A stretch of DNA of 64,000 nucleotides. Origin: Breoghania sp963678585. Lineage in GTDB: Bacteria; Pseudomonadota; Alphaproteobacteria; Rhizobiales; Stappiaceae. The DNA is taken from positions 558,001-622,000 of the forward strand of contig CAXXGA010000002.1 of assembly GCA_963678585.2 (NCBI GenBank), written 5' to 3'. Positions 63,252-64,000 of the stretch are shown here, in pieces (position 1 is the first letter of the stretch; each line of letters opens with the position of its first letter). The notes under the pieces are model-generated. The model was not told the origin of the DNA. It searched no databases and saw only the letters and a list, made by a program, of their open reading frames with translations. The translations under genes and the position numbers were made by a program.

Positions 63252-64000
63252 ATGGCCGATCAAGCCCTGAATGAATCTTCCCGACGCCTGAAGGAGGCGG
63301 TGCATCGTTCCTCCGCCGGGACGCGCGAAGGCTTTCTGGAGCGCATGTTCACATTCGCCTTCAAGGGGCTCGTCTATCCGCAGATCTGGGAGGACCCGGA
63401 AGTGGACATGGAGGCGCTGCAACTGGGCCCCGACAGCCGGATGGTCACCATCGCGTCGGGCGGCTGCAATGTGCTGAGTTATCTGACCGCAAATCCGGCG
63501 GAGATCGTCGCCGTCGATCTCAACCGCGCTCATGTTGCGCTGACCCGGCTGAAACTGGCCGCTGCCAAACACATGCCCGGATATGACGCCTTCTACCGCT
63601 TCTTCGGCGAGGCGGATGAAAAGGCCAATGTCGCGGCCTATCACCGGTTCCTGAAGGACAAGCTCGATCCGGAGACCCGCGGTTACTGGCAGGGACGCAG
63701 CCTGTCGGGCTGGGGCCGCCGCCGCATCACGCTCTTTTCGCGCGATCTCTATTACCACGGCCTTCTGGGCTACTTCATCGGGGCAGGGCACTTCGTGGCG
63801 CGCCTTTATGGCATCGACCCCAAGGACATGCTGCGCGCCCGCTCCATGGACGAGCAGCGAACCTTCTTCGATACCGCTCTTGCTCCGATCTTCGACAAGC
63901 GTCTGGTGCGCTGGGCGACGTCGAAGAAGATGTCGCTCTACGGCCTCGGCATTCCGCCCGCACAGTACGAGGCGCTTGCCTCCGCCGGTGGCGGCGACAT
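63252..64000 (+). CDS. btaA: BtaA, S-adenosylmethionine:diacylglycerol 3-amino-3-carboxypropyltransferase (start)
   Basis: The gene starts at ATG 63252 and is open to the window end (about 249 codons); family members are near 410 aa, so about 60 percent is present. It is a DUF3419 protein: FKGLVYPQIWEDPEVDMEAL, VTIASGGCNVLSYLTANPAE and IVAVDLNRAHVALTRLKLAA form the SAM-binding part. It makes diacylglyceryl homoserine, the precursor of the betaine lipid DGTS that replaces phospholipid when phosphate is low. The N-methyltransferase btaB would be expected downstream, outside the window. Confidence 0.9.
   Translation, partial: MADQALNESSRRLKEAVHRSSAGTREGFLERMFTFAFKGLVYPQIWEDPEVDMEALQLGPDSRMVTIASGGCNVLSYLTANPAEIVAVDLNRAHVALTRLKLAAAKHMPGYDAFYRFFGEADEKANVAAYHRFLKDKLDPETRGYWQGRSLSGWGRRRITLFSRDLYYHGLLGYFIGAGHFVARLYGIDPKDMLRARSMDEQRTFFDTALAPIFDKRLVRWATSKKMSLYGLGIPPAQYEALASAGGGD

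Overview
This window is about 64 kb of gene-dense, GC-rich chromosome, almost certainly from an alphaproteobacterium of the order Hyphomicrobiales (Rhizobiales). The pointers are a fused anthranilate synthase trpE(G) behind a leaderless-type trpL peptide with three tandem Trp codons, a btaA betaine-lipid gene with a Pho-box-like sequence, a DivJ/PleC-like histidine kinase, an AtzG/AtzE amidase pair, and frequent ATGA/GTGA start-stop overlaps. The genus cannot be fixed from this sequence. I saw no rRNA, tRNA, CRISPR array, prophage or intact insertion sequence.

Layout. 1-8.9 kb: the end of a family III CoA-transferase, a small secreted Cys protein, a membrane class III adenylate cyclase, and a four-gene peptide-type ABC importer (fused double ATPase, binding protein, two permeases). 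9.0-15.2 kb: a methyltransferase, then a five-gene minus-strand operon of four glycosyltransferases and a polysaccharide-deacetylase-like protein. 15.7-21.9 kb, divergent: an ABC-exporter-like protein with a degenerate ATPase, a possible 65-aa ORF, a stand-alone cyclic-nucleotide-binding protein, a metallo-beta-lactamase-fold hydrolase and a membrane adenylate cyclase, with a perfect CRP-like palindrome inside. 22-31 kb: an SDR, trpL-trpE(G), atzG/atzE-like genes, an RDD membrane protein in an A+T-richer patch, a class II aldolase, a pirin, and a ChaN-like protein. 30.9-43.8 kb: a TetR/MFS divergent pair with twin operators, mmsA with a divergent LysR, an AhpD-like protein, malate synthase G, an SGNH-acyltransferase, prfC and an amine oxidase. 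44-55.6 kb: dusA, a TauE exporter, a retropepsin-like protease with DUF1289, a lipoprotein hydrolase, cobT, a histidine kinase, a GST, a palindromic intergenic repeat, a UDG-like protein, a rhodanese, an Lrp regulator and an HIBADH-like dehydrogenase. 55.7-64 kb: a Cys/Met-type PLP enzyme beside an amino-acid ABC importer lacking a local ATPase, mobA-mobB-moeA, a BLUF protein lacking its key Gln, and btaA running off the end.

Most interesting region. The divergent locus at 9.6-21.9 kb reads as one candidate system. The glycan-building enzymes lie on one side. A transporter-like protein whose ATPase motifs are all altered, and which carries three copies of an NBD-like unit, lies on the other, followed by a complete cAMP make-and-sense set. 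I propose a cAMP-controlled envelope glycan system. The gene content is seen in the sequence; the joint function is inference.
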